Positions 55,719-64,000 of a DNA stretch of 64,000 nt are shown piece by piece. How positions within the stretch are numbered: position 1 is the first letter of the stretch; every line of letters starts with the position of its first letter. The position numbers and the translations under genes are program-made. Origin of the DNA: Carnimonas bestiolae (GTDB taxonomy: Bacteria; Pseudomonadota; Gammaproteobacteria; Pseudomonadales; Halomonadaceae); the NCBI RefSeq assembly GCF_051251125.1, contig NZ_JBPCZL010000003.1; one strand, given 5' to 3'. Below the pieces are notes generated by a model, which saw nothing but the letters and a program-made list of their open reading frames with translations, was not told where the DNA came from and did no database searches.

Positions 55719-56339
55719 TTACTCGAACGGTGCCGTATCGCCACGACCTTCCCTGAGCACCTGCGGCGGTAGTTCGCGTAGATCAACGACGGTGGTCGGC
55801 TCCAGCGAGCAGGCGCCGCCATCGATAATGATATCGAGCTGATGACCGAACCGATCGCGAATGTCTTCGGCGTCGGTCATGGGGTACTCGTCGTCGGGGG
55901 CAATCAGCGTCACGCTCATCAGCGGCATGCCGAGAGTGTCCACAATGGCCCGCGCAATTGGGCTATTAGGAACGCGCACACCAATCGAGCGCCGTTTGGG
56001 ATGCAGCAACAGCCGCGGTACTTCACTGGTCGCTGCCAGAATGAAGGTATAGGGCCCAGGCGTATGCGCCTTCAGCAGCCTGAACACGGCGTTGTCCACC
56101 TTGGCGTAGGTGCTGATTTCGGAGAGATCCGCGCATACCAGCGTGAAGTTGTGCTTGTCATCCAACTGGCGCAGCCGCTTGATGCTTTCGACCGCTTTTT
56201 TCTCGCCCAGCGAACAGCCCAGCGCATAGCCTGAGTCAGTGGGATAGGCGATCACGCCGCCCTTGCGCACCCGTTCGACCACTTGGTCGATCAGCCGCTG
56301 CTGCGGTGATTCCGGATGAATTTCAACAAAATCGCTCAT
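55719..56339 (-). CDS. yciO: YciO/Sua5/YrdC-family protein
   Basis: 206 residues, the exact length of E. coli YciO. It contains the YrdC nucleotide-binding fold: GVIAYPTDSGYALGCSLG, LDDKHNFTLVCADLSE and RSIGVRVPNSPIARAI, related to threonylcarbamoyl-AMP synthase (TsaC). YciO itself is a paralog that does not replace TsaC fully. ATG 56339 has AGGAG 7 nt upstream, ruling out the longer frame. It lies downstream of rnm, as in enterics. Confidence 0.92.
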   Translation of the reverse strand: MSDFVEIHPESPQQRLIDQVVERVRKGGVIAYPTDSGYALGCSLGEKKAVESIKRLRQLDDKHNFTLVCADLSEISTYAKVDNAVFRLLKAHTPGPYTFILAATSEVPRLLLHPKRRSIGVRVPNSPIARAIVDTLGMPLMSVTLIAPDDEYPMTDAEDIRDRFGHQLDIIIDGGACSLEPTTVVDLRELPPQVLREGRGDTAPFE

Positions 56340-56620
56340 CGTGTACTCCTGAATAGACGCCGCGTCGAGAAAACAGCTAACCACGCAGCGTCTTGGATAA
56401 ATCGTGTCGAGCTAAGCGCCTCACGCAGCAATGTCGGGGACCAACAAGCGCCCCCACGCGCTAGTAGCGAGCATGATGCCCACCCCACGCTGCCCTTCAG
56501 CAGGCACAGACTGAGGCTGCTAATGACGGTACCACCGCCCTGGGAAGGCATAGCAAAGCCGCAGTGGCACTTGGGCAAGTGCCGCCAGGCTTTAGGCCAG
56601 CAGAGCACGGCCAGCGGGGG

Positions 56621-57574
56621 TTAGCCTTCACTATAGCGCCTAAACCAGTCACACAGGCGCGGATGCTGCCAAATGGGCGGCACCTGGGTGCTCGGTGGTT
56701 CGCTGAAGCGGCCGGGCGCGAAGGGGCCGCGCGTCATATGGAAATCGCTACCGAGCGATGCATATAGGCTTCGTTCATCAAGCTGGCGAGCGAGATCACG
56801 GCCGCGATCGCTGTTTTGAAAACCGCTGACCAGCTCGGCGGCCTCGCCACCGGCGGCGACAAATGCGTCCATCAGCAGTCCGCGCTTGCGTCGCGTTAGT
56901 CCATAGCGCAGCGGATGCGCCAGTACCGCGACACCGCCGCTGCCAGTAATCCACTCCACCACCTGCTCAAGCGCCGGCCATAGAGCTTTGATGTCACCGG
57001 TTTTCCCCGCGCCCAAGTAGCGCTTGAACGCCTCGGCACGGTCGCTGACGATGCCTGCATCGACCAGCGCCTCGGCAAAGTGCGGCCGCCCCACCGCGGC
57101 CCGGCCCTGCGCTTTTTCACGCGCACGCTGGTAGGCGTTGGCAAGGCCCTTTTTTTCCAACTTGTGCGCAATGCGCTCGGCGCGCTCTTCACGCGCACGT
57201 TCGAGCGTATCCAGCGCCAGCGCCATCGACGAAGATGGCGCTAGTGCCTGCTGCTCACCGTTGGGCAGCAATGCCACCACGTGAATACCCACGCCCGACC
57301 ATTGCGTGGACAGCTCGGCACCCGCTAGCAACGCCATGCCGTGCTGCTCGGCGGCAAGCCGCGCTTCGGCGACACCCGCCAAGGTATCGTGATCGGTCAG
57401 CGCCATCCAGCGCACGCCGTTAGCGTGGCATTTCGCTACCAGTTCGGCAGGTGCAAGGGCACCGTCGGAGGCGGTCGAATGCATATGCAAATCGATTCCC
57501 GCCACCTCTGGCCCCATACGGTCAGGCAGCGTGGCACAAGGTGCGGGATGCGATGGAGCGTTGCAATCAGCCAT
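56621..57574 (-). CDS. rnm: PHP-domain 5'-3' exoribonuclease Rnm (RNase AM)
   Basis: A PHP phosphoesterase of about 317 aa. Metal motifs are DLHMHSTASDG, MALTDHDT and GSDFHMTRG. E. coli Rnm (YciV/TrpH) trims rRNA 5' ends and removes 3',5'-bisphosphates. ATG 57574 gives a modest N-terminal extension; a later ATG (MGPEVAGIDLHMHS) is possible. It is upstream of yciO on the same strand (281-bp gap) and divergent from yciB. Confidence 0.9.
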   Translation of the reverse strand: MADCNAPSHPAPCATLPDRMGPEVAGIDLHMHSTASDGALAPAELVAKCHANGVRWMALTDHDTLAGVAEARLAAEQHGMALLAGAELSTQWSGVGIHVVALLPNGEQQALAPSSSMALALDTLERAREERAERIAHKLEKKGLANAYQRAREKAQGRAAVGRPHFAEALVDAGIVSDRAEAFKRYLGAGKTGDIKALWPALEQVVEWITGSGGVAVLAHPLRYGLTRRKRGLLMDAFVAAGGEAAELVSGFQNSDRGRDLARQLDERSLYASLGSDFHMTRGPFAPGRFSEPPSTQVPPIWQHPRLCDWFRRYSEG

Positions 57575-57868
57575 GAGCGATATCAGTCGATAGGTAGAGG
57601 GGAAGTTAGCGGCGAGCGTCAACGCGGACCGAGGGAACATGTAGCCCCATTAATTCTCTAACGCCGTACTCGATGCCGTGTGGCGCATTCTAACGTTGCC
57701 TTAACGCCATCGATAGCGGTTTTCCAAGACAAGGGTCTTCAGCGGGTAGCCGAGCAGGTATAGTAGGCATCTTGAAACGGGAAAGCGCGCGACTGCCTTA
57801 TCGACATCGGCCTCAGTGCCAGGGCGTCGTCTTACCCGCTGCCAATCGCAACCATCAAGAGTTCATTC

Positions 57869-58432
57869 ATGAAACTGCTGCTCGATTTTTTGCCGATCGT
57901 TGTCTTCTTTATTGTGTACAAGATGACCGGCAGCCTGATTATCGCCACTGCGGTGCTGATCCCCGTTACCGTCCTGCAAGTGCTGTTCACTTGGTGGCGC
58001 TATCGCACCGTCGAAAAAATGCAGTTGGTTACCCTGGGGCTGGTGATCGTACTGGGCGGTCTAACGGTACTGCTCCACGACGGCGAATTCATTAAATGGA
58101 AGCCGACCATCGTGAATTGGCTGTTCGCCGCGGCTTTTTTGCTGTCGCCATTGGTCGGACGCGGCGACAACAAGGGCAAGCCGGTGGTGCAGCGGATGAT
58201 GGAGAAAAGCGTTACGCTGCCGGGGCGCGTGTGGATGCGCCTCAACCTTGCATGGGTGCTGTTCTTCATTGTGCTGGGGGGCGTGAATATCGCGGTATTT
58301 ACGCTTTACAGCGAGAACGTTTGGGTTAACTTCAAACTGTTTGGCATGCTCGGACTCACGGTCGTGTTCATTTTGGTGCAGGGTGTCTATATCGCCCGTC
58401 ACGCCGAGCAGAATACTCACTCTGACCGCTGA
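57869..58432 (+). CDS. yciB: Septation protein A / inner-membrane YciB
   Basis: A 187-residue, five-helix membrane protein of the YciB/IspA-intracellular-septation family. It starts KLLLDFLPIVVFFIVYKMTG and includes the hallmark LFAAAFLLSPLVG, PGRVWMRLNLAWVLFFIVLGGVNIAVF and WVNFKLFGMLGLTVVFILVQGVYIARH blocks. It supports envelope and cell-division integrity. Forms a probable operon with yciI, 57 bp downstream. Confidence 0.95.
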   Translation: MKLLLDFLPIVVFFIVYKMTGSLIIATAVLIPVTVLQVLFTWWRYRTVEKMQLVTLGLVIVLGGLTVLLHDGEFIKWKPTIVNWLFAAAFLLSPLVGRGDNKGKPVVQRMMEKSVTLPGRVWMRLNLAWVLFFIVLGGVNIAVFTLYSENVWVNFKLFGMLGLTVVFILVQGVYIARHAEQNTHSDR

Positions 58433-58489
58433 AGCCTGCTTCAGCGCAGCCGTTACCTTCTACCCGCCACTTTCGAAAGGAGCATTCTC

Positions 58490-58789
58490 ATGTTTTACGC
58501 TATTGTCAGTCAGGATCATCCCAACACCCTGGATAAACGCATGGCCGCGCGCCCTGACCATTTGGCGCGGCTTGAAAAGCTCAAGGCAGAAGGACGTCTG
58601 GTTGCGGCTGGCCCCAATCCCGCCGTTGACAGCGAAGCGCCCGGCGATGCTGGCTTTACCGGCAGCACCGTGATCGCGCAGTTCGATTCGCTCGACGACG
58701 CCAAGCAATGGGCATCGGAAGATCCGTATAACGCCGCCGGCGTCTACGAGTCGACCAGTGTCAAACCCTTCCTCAAGGTCTTCCCCTAA
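58490..58789 (+). CDS. yciI: YciI family protein
   Basis: A 99-residue ferredoxin-like protein, nearly collinear with E. coli YciI: HPNTLDKRMAARPDHLARLEKLKAEGRLVAAGPNPAVDSEAPGDAGFTGSTVIAQFDSLDDAKQWASEDPYNAAGVYES. The active-site His and Asp of the family (RPDHL) are present. The cellular role is not established. AAAGGAG precedes the ATG. Confidence 0.96.
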   Translation: MFYAIVSQDHPNTLDKRMAARPDHLARLEKLKAEGRLVAAGPNPAVDSEAPGDAGFTGSTVIAQFDSLDDAKQWASEDPYNAAGVYESTSVKPFLKVFP

Positions 58790-58958
58790 CCACTGCCAGG
58801 CGGACGAGCACCATTAGATTCCGCCTGCTCCAGCGCCGCTTATCAATTTACCTATCACGCCCTGAATAAGCGACGCTGGTGCCACCTGATGCGACGATGC
58901 GGCGGCCCCCACCGCCGTTCGCCACATCCTGATTTACGTTGTGAAGACGGAGCCCCTT

Positions 58959-60020
58959 ATGTCAGCAAGTCATGATGCCAACGCTTCTTACGCTGTCTAT
59001 GTTGCGAACGCCAAGGACGCAACCATTACCCTTTTGCACCTCGACGGCAGCGCCGAAACGCTGACCACGGTCGATAGCTATGCAAGCGATGCCAAACCCG
59101 GCCCAATCGTGTTTTCTGCCGATGGCAGCACCTTGTACAGCGCCACTCGCGGCGACAAGTCGATCAGCAGCTATCGCATCGATCCACATAGTGGCGCCCT
59201 GACTCCCGTCGCACGCACCCAGGTAGGCGCAGGGCTGGTCTATCTGACGCTCACGCCCAACCAGCGCTTCGCGGCAGGCGTCTCCTACTCCGATCACAAG
59301 CTGGTGGTGGTACGTACCGCTGATCTCGATCAACCAACGGCGACGCCAGTGGCTGAAGTAGAAGGCATCAACCGAGCCCATTCGGTGGTAGCCAGCCCCG
59401 ACGGCAGCTTCCTGTACGTAGCGTCGCTCGGCAACGACACGCTGCACGGTTTTAAAATCAGCGACGATGGCAGCCTTGAGGCACTGCCAACAGTGGCTGT
59501 TGCCGACGGTTTTGGCCCGCGCCATCAGGTAATCAGCAGCGATGGCCGCACCCTCTATGTGGTCAGCGAATTTTTAGCGCAGGTCGCACAGTTCTCGATC
59601 GATACGGCTACCGGCGCACTGTCGCTGGAGAAAATCTCGTCACGCTTCGATGCGCTCGACGGACTGAAACCGGGCTTTGCCGACGCCGCCGACTCCGAAC
59701 AGGGCACCGACGGCCTGATTTGGGCCGCTGACCTGCACCTTGCCGAACAGCAAGGCTATGTGTACGTCTCTGACCGTACTTCGAGCCAATTGATTGGGCT
59801 TGATCTCGAGCTTAATGAAGTGTCGGCCGCTGCCACCGAGAAGCAGCCGCGCGCTTTCGATATCAGCAGCGACGGACGCTTTGCCGTTGGCAGCGGGGAG
59901 CAATCTACCGAGGCAGCGCTGTATCGCGTAGAGGCCAGCACCGGAGCCCTTACCCCGCTCGACAAGGCGGCTGTGGGCAACGGCCCAGACTGGGTCGCCA
60001 TCCTGCCGCTGGGCCGCTAA
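58959..60020 (+). CDS. Lactonase family beta-propeller (Pgl-like)
   Basis: 353 residues from ATG 58959, with GGAG 6 nt upstream; GTG 58941 is rejected. Repeated blades contain FSADGSTLYSATRGDKSISSYRIDPHSGALTPVA, VASPDGSFLYVASLGNDTLHGFKI, GFGPRHQVISSDGRTLYVVSEF and the closing blade FDISSDGRFAVGSGEQ, typical of the 7-bladed lactonase/6-phosphogluconolactonase (YbhE) family. There is no signal peptide, so it acts in the cytoplasm. Whether the substrate is 6-phosphogluconolactone is inferred. Confidence 0.87.
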   Translation: MSASHDANASYAVYVANAKDATITLLHLDGSAETLTTVDSYASDAKPGPIVFSADGSTLYSATRGDKSISSYRIDPHSGALTPVARTQVGAGLVYLTLTPNQRFAAGVSYSDHKLVVVRTADLDQPTATPVAEVEGINRAHSVVASPDGSFLYVASLGNDTLHGFKISDDGSLEALPTVAVADGFGPRHQVISSDGRTLYVVSEFLAQVAQFSIDTATGALSLEKISSRFDALDGLKPGFADAADSEQGTDGLIWAADLHLAEQQGYVYVSDRTSSQLIGLDLELNEVSAAATEKQPRAFDISSDGRFAVGSGEQSTEAALYRVEASTGALTPLDKAAVGNGPDWVAILPLGR

Positions 60021-60053
60021 CGCCCGTCACCGTGAAAAGGCTTTGCCATCCTG

Positions 60054-60080
60054 TAACGCCGCGCCCAACGCGGCGTTATT
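60054..60080 (+). terminator. Rho-independent terminator after the lactonase gene
   Basis: TAACGCCGCG (60054-60063) pairs with CGCGGCGTTA (60069-60078) around a 5-nt loop, followed by TTGTTATT. Confidence 0.75.
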
Positions 60081-60283
60081 GTTATTGGTGACCCCCTCAC
60101 CTCTTCTGGCAAGGCGATACTGCGCGGCCAGCGCGTCGCTAACGCTTTAGCAGCAGCCATTAACTGCCCCGCTGGCTCTACGCGCAGCTGCTTCCCGCCA
60201 CCACACTTCTGCCCAGCATTAGCGACTGTTGCCATTTCACCACCACTAGCATCATCCCTCTGCGGCCACGGCCCAACGCTTAG

Positions 60284-60818
60284 GTTATCCACCGCCGCTA
60301 ACGTCGCCTGCTAACGGACGCTTCTAGTGCCCTGCACATGCCGATGGACACTGTGGTGCCGATGCGTTGAAGGCGTAACGGCAAGCGCTGCCGGAAAGAC
60401 GTCAGCATCTCTGCCGCCGTTATGCACAGGAGTGGCCGCGCCCGCTAGCGCGGTGGTGCTATCGATGCCGAGCGCTCTGTTTGAGAGTTCGATTCACCGC
60501 TGAGCGGCTCAGATGCCTGGCATCAGAACAAACGGAAGTACAGCGCAGTCAGCTATCCACACGAGTTGTGGATAACCATGTGAAAGACCGTTGCAAGAAC
60601 GCTCAAACGCCCTTCAGCACCTGGTCTGCCGCCAACTGTTTATTTTTCAAACACTCGCAATACCTCACTTTTTCAATAGGTTATAGCCTTATGGCGAGCT
60701 CGAAAACGACTCTGTCGAATGCGATATAACGCTGCTCCACTACCGCTGGTATGAGGTTAGCTTCACCTCGGCATAGCCGATCTTTCTTTCCCATCCTGTG
60801 CACACTATCTGTGAATAA
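60284..60818. promoter_or_regulatory. Cluster of DnaA-box matches in a 1.1-kb non-coding region
   Basis: The gap 60081-61175 has no convincing gene. It contains three perfect TTWTNCACA matches: TTATGCACA (60420-60428, plus), TTATCCACA (60567-60575, minus) and TTATTCACA (60810-60818, minus). One-mismatch boxes are TTATCCACC (60284-60292) and CTATCCACA (60552-60560), the latter facing the perfect box at 60567. An AT-rich tract lies at about 60635-60690. This resembles a DnaA-binding locus, possibly an origin or titration site, but gene order is not that of a usual gammaproteobacterial oriC. Confidence 0.5.
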
Positions 60819-61175
60819 CCTTGTGAACGTTGGCCGGAATAACCTTCCACAGCGCTGCCAGCATGGGAGCGCGCGACTTATGTCTATTTTTTGACCGCAA
60901 AACGGACTCTCACTCACATCGGCGATGTCTCGCTACAGGTTCGCGACAACATCCACGCTTAACCACCCGCCACCGATCGCTCATACTAAGAGCCTCTGGA
61001 ACACGATGAGCATCATCACGAGGAGCTCACTGCCAAGGGGCGTCGAAAGGCGTTCCATGCTTGGGAGGAATGCGCAGGTCGTTGCGCAGAGCTCATTCCG
61101 GCCAAATAGCCAGCCAAACAACACCTCATACGCCATTAATGGCGGTTCACTCGATAAACGCAGCGCTACACACTC

Positions 61176-63212
61176 ATGCCCCACACAACGCCCTCCCTCG
61201 CACCCTTGACTGCACTAACGACCGCCAAGCTCGAATGGCACGATGATCAGCCGCACGCGGTTGACTTCGACGACGTGTATTTTTCGCGTGAGGATGGGCG
61301 TCGCGAAACCGAACACGTCTTTATTCAGCACAATCAGCTGCCGCAGCGCTTTGCTCAGTGGCAGGAGTCACGCCCTTTTGTGATTGCTGAAACCGGATTT
61401 GGCTCAGGGCTTAATGCGCTGTGCGCCTGGCAAGCATTTGCTCAGCACGCAACAGCGCAGGCGCGCCTGCATATGGTATCGGTGGAGCGTTACCCCATGA
61501 CGCGCAAGCAGCTTGAGCAAGCGCTTAAGGGCTGGCCCGAATTCAGCGAGTTAGCGCAGGCGTTAGTGGCGCAGTGGCCGCAACCGGTGGTAGGCGTACA
61601 CCGTCTGACGCTAACGCCGCGCTTTACGCTCGATCTTTATTTCGGTGAAGCCAGCGAGCGTTTAGGCCAGCTCGATGGACAGGTAGATGCGTGGTTTCTA
61701 GATGGTTTTGCGCCAGCAAAGAATCCCGAGATGTGGCAGCCCGCCTTATTCGAGGCGATGGCACGGGTCAGCCACACCCACACCACCTTTGCCACCTTCA
61801 CAGCGGCAGGCGTCGTCAAGCGCGGGTTAGCGGCGGCTGGGTTCGTTTGGCAGAAGGCGGCGGGCTTTGGACGCAAGCGCGACATGCTGCATGGCCATCT
61901 TGCCACCCCCGCCGCCGATCAACGCCGCGCTGCAACGCCTTGGTTTGCGGGCGCGCGTCGTACCGCTCGTCGCGGTGATCACATCGCAGTGATAGGCGCG
62001 GGCATTGCCGGCTGCGCTACTGCAGCAGCACTGGCCGCACGCGGGTATCGGGTAACCTTGCTCGATCCGGCAGGAATTGCCCAGGGTGCCTCGGGCAATG
62101 ATCAAGCGGCGCTTTATATCAAACTGGCCGTTGCCAGCAATCTGCAAAGCCGCTTTTATCTCGCAGCGCTGCTGCATTTGCGCCGTTTACTGGCACGCAT
62201 TGCGCCCGCAGCGGACTGGTGGGAAGGCTGTGGCACGTTGGATGTTGCGCTTGATCACCGTCAGGCCGAGCGTCAGCAACGCTTTCTGGCTAACCACGCC
62301 CTGCCCGACACCATTGTGCGTGGGGTCAGCGCCGCTGAAGCAAGCCATCTTGCAGGAAGCGATCTATCCCACAGTCACGGTGCGCTGTTCTATCCGCTTG
62401 GCGGCTGGCTAGCGCCCCGCAGCTTCTGCCTGCGCCTGATCGAAGATGCCAATATCGAACACCAAGCGCTCGGCGTTAACGCGATGCAGCAGAGCGATGA
62501 CGGCTGGCAGCTTAGCTTGTCCGACGGCACCCGCCTGAACGCCGATCAGGTGGTGGTATGCGCTGCCTGGGCGAGCCAGCAGCTCGCCCCGCTAGAGCAG
62601 CTTCCGCTGATGCCAATCCGAGGGCAAGTCAGTTGCGTAGACATCAGCGAAGCCCCGATAACGCCGTTACGCTGCACGGTATGCGCTAATGGCTACGCGC
62701 CACCGCCCTATCGCGGGCAGCAGCTGTTTGGTGCCACCTTCACGCCGCGCTCGCTGGACACCACCCCTTGCCAGGCGGATGCCGACCATAACCTTACCGA
62801 GCTCACCACCGCCCTGCCTCAGCTAGCCGCTGAGTTGAAGACACAGGACGCTAACAAGGCGAGTGCTCGTGTCGGTATTCGCACTGCCACGCCGGACAAA
62901 TCTCCGTTCGCGGGCGCACTGCCCGACTTTAAGCAGTGGCGGTCGCTTTACGCTGATCTGCAGAAGGATGCCAAGCGCATCAATCCTGCCAGCGGCCCCA
63001 GGCTTGACGGGTTATGGGTTAATTTCGGCCATGGCTCGCGGGGAATGGTGAGTGCTCCGCTCTGTGCCGAGCTGATTGCCGCGCAGATCAGTGGTGAACC
63101 GGCCCCGATGGAGTTGGCGCTGGTCGATCATCTTGATCCGGGAAGACGGGTTATCAGGGAATTGATTACCGCAGAGAGGAAAAGCCGCCAGTCGTCGCCG
63201 GCAGATAAATGA
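61176..63212 (+). CDS. mnmC: tRNA mnm5s2U biosynthesis bifunctional enzyme MnmC
   Basis: A 678-residue two-domain enzyme completing 5-methylaminomethyl-2-thiouridine at the tRNA wobble base. Residues 1-245 are the SAM methyltransferase (DUF752: FVIAETGFGSGLNALCAWQAF, VDAWFLDGFAPAKNPEMW). Residues 265-660 are the FAD oxidase (IAVIGAGIAGCATAAALAARGY, LWVNFGHGSRGMVSAPLCAELIA). The ATG gives the expected LEWHDDQPHAVDFDDVYFS start. It follows the non-coding DnaA-box region and converges with the ligA unit. Confidence 0.96.
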   Translation: MPHTTPSLAPLTALTTAKLEWHDDQPHAVDFDDVYFSREDGRRETEHVFIQHNQLPQRFAQWQESRPFVIAETGFGSGLNALCAWQAFAQHATAQARLHMVSVERYPMTRKQLEQALKGWPEFSELAQALVAQWPQPVVGVHRLTLTPRFTLDLYFGEASERLGQLDGQVDAWFLDGFAPAKNPEMWQPALFEAMARVSHTHTTFATFTAAGVVKRGLAAAGFVWQKAAGFGRKRDMLHGHLATPAADQRRAATPWFAGARRTARRGDHIAVIGAGIAGCATAAALAARGYRVTLLDPAGIAQGASGNDQAALYIKLAVASNLQSRFYLAALLHLRRLLARIAPAADWWEGCGTLDVALDHRQAERQQRFLANHALPDTIVRGVSAAEASHLAGSDLSHSHGALFYPLGGWLAPRSFCLRLIEDANIEHQALGVNAMQQSDDGWQLSLSDGTRLNADQVVVCAAWASQQLAPLEQLPLMPIRGQVSCVDISEAPITPLRCTVCANGYAPPPYRGQQLFGATFTPRSLDTTPCQADADHNLTELTTALPQLAAELKTQDANKASARVGIRTATPDKSPFAGALPDFKQWRSLYADLQKDAKRINPASGPRLDGLWVNFGHGSRGMVSAPLCAELIAAQISGEPAPMELALVDHLDPGRRVIRELITAERKSRQSSPADK

Positions 63213-63215
63213 GAC

Positions 63216-63244
63216 AAAAAAATGGGCCCTCAAAGAGGACCCCA
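63216..63244 (-). terminator. Probable terminator of the ligA unit
   Basis: TGGGCCCTC (63223-63231) pairs with GAGGACCCCA (63235-63244) with one mismatch; on the minus strand seven Ts follow. It is about 210 bp past the last gene of the ligA unit. Confidence 0.7.
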
Positions 63245-63455
63245 ATACGCACATACACCTTGAAACACGTTAAAAGACTCTCTCGAAGCCTCAAAAGCGT
63301 GATGACTTGAACGCGCTGTGGCGTTGCAAGAAAGTGAACGCTACTTTAATAAGTTAGCAGTATAATTAAAATCTATCTAACGGAATATCAGTGTTGCCAT
63401 TTAGACATCAATGTCACTAAAACGGGGGATGATCCCTGCCAATTCAACAGCATAC

Positions 63456-63740
63456 TCACTCCGCTCCGTCGCCTTGTGCATTAATGTGCGCCACAAACGA
63501 CTGCACCTGCTGACGAGTCATCACCTCTGTCGATTCGGTCTCCAGATCGTGAATAACCGTCAGTTCACCGCGTTTCAGCTGCTGTTCGAGATGATCAACC
63601 CAGCCTTCACTGCCGGCGCTCGAGGTGTCGGCGGTATCGTAGCCCTGACGGGTAGCAAAGGCGCCCAGCAACGCGCGCCTGAGTTCGGCGGGCAGCTCTT
63701 GATACCCAAGCACCACAAAGCGTGACGGTAATTCACTCAT
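63456..63740 (-). CDS. Conserved small protein downstream of ligA
   Basis: 94 residues from ATG 63740, which overlaps the ligA stop by 8 bp (ATGAGTGA); longer frames inside ligA are unlikely. The sequence SELPSRFVVLGYQELPAELRRALLGAFATRQGYD and the acidic C-terminus show no recognised domain, signal or membrane segment. Coupling to ligA suggests co-expression; the function is unknown. Confidence 0.72.
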   Translation of the reverse strand: MSELPSRFVVLGYQELPAELRRALLGAFATRQGYDTADTSSAGSEGWVDHLEQQLKRGELTVIHDLETESTEVMTRQQVQSFVAHINAQGDGAE

Positions 63741-64000
63741 CGCTGGCCTCGCTATCCGTCGTGGCCTCACCCTCATATCCTGCCAAACGCTCAAGGAAGG
63801 TGGCTTCGTCAATCACCTCGACCTCCAATTGTTCAGCCTTGGCCAGCTTGCTGCCCGCGCCCGGCCCAGCGACTACGCAGGAAGTTTTCTTCGACACGCT
63901 GCCGGCCACCTTGGCACCTAGCTGCTGCAAGCGTTCCTTGGCATCGTCGCGGGTCATCTGCTCGAGCGTGCCGGTCAGCACCCAGGTTTGCCCTTCCAGG
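63733..64000 (-). CDS. ligA: NAD-dependent DNA ligase, C-terminal BRCT part (partial)
   Basis: Only the last 88 codons are in the window; the gene continues beyond 64000. They encode a BRCT domain (GQTWVLTGTLEQMTRDDAKERLQQLGAKVAGSVSKKTSCVVAGPGAGSKLAKAEQLEVEVIDEATFLERL) with the acidic tail typical of bacterial LigA C-termini. LigA seals nicks during replication and repair. Confidence 0.93.
   Translation of the reverse strand, partial: LEGQTWVLTGTLEQMTRDDAKERLQQLGAKVAGSVSKKTSCVVAGPGAGSKLAKAEQLEVEVIDEATFLERLAGYEGEATTDSEASDE

Overview
The window is a chromosomal segment of a gammaproteobacterium. Gene order is gammaproteobacterial: xseA divergent from guaB-guaA, an rnm/yciO/yciB/yciI neighbourhood, argA, ligA, and an aaeXAB-like efflux cluster. 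A choline sulfatase, slightly acidic proteins and GC-rich housekeeping genes suggest a halotolerant member of the Halomonadaceae or a related Oceanospirillales family. This is inference from synteny and composition; no rRNA is present to confirm it. No tRNA or rRNA gene and no CRISPR array was seen.

Layout. 1-24 kb is mainly metabolic: an octamer tandem array, a MurNAc-6-P etherase/kinase fusion with an MFS sugar porter, a lactonase, a LysE-type exporter, a cytochrome b561-YceI pair, TspO, a second YceI, an OhrR-like regulator with an isochorismatase-fold hydrolase, mmuM with an FAD monooxygenase, a MarR-controlled aromatic-acid efflux operon, a YeeN-type regulator, LysR, YbaN, an aldo/keto reductase, choline sulfatase and a semialdehyde dehydrogenase. 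24-35 kb is accessory: two small unknown genes, three tandem paralogous lipase-like hydrolases each with its own terminator, a small lipoprotein, and a complete His-Xaa-Ser system (hxsD-hxsB-hxsC-hxsA: two radical SAM maturases and a His-x-Ser repeat target). The last gene is followed by a heptamer tandem array. 35.5-39.3 kb carries an SOS-box-controlled radical SAM gene, an orphan ABC substrate-binding protein, a phosphoesterase and a PhnA-type protein.

39.6-44.6 kb is an AT-rich putative defence island abutting the 3' end of guaA. It holds a single-chain ATPase-TOPRIM (DUF4435-like) protein, a decayed IS3-family element (orfA and orfB both still recognisable), and a two-gene AAA ATPase + DUF4435 pair resembling the PARIS anti-phage system (AriA/AriB). 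44.7-64 kb returns to core genes: guaA, guaB, an unusual interspersed-repeat cluster, xseA, a QseG/QseE-like lipoprotein and kinase without an adjacent response regulator, argA, a CYTH protein, yciO, rnm, yciB, yciI, a lactonase, a 1.1-kb non-coding stretch with several DnaA-box matches, mnmC and the end of ligA.

The best leads are the split and fused ATPase/DUF4435 pair around the IS remnant, the HxS operon with a palindrome and a Fur-like site upstream, the lipase triplet with a shared Asp-Ala-(Val/Leu)-Ala C-terminus, the repeat cluster between guaB and xseA, the DnaA-box cluster upstream of mnmC, and the kinase-MurQ fusion beside a non-PTS transporter.
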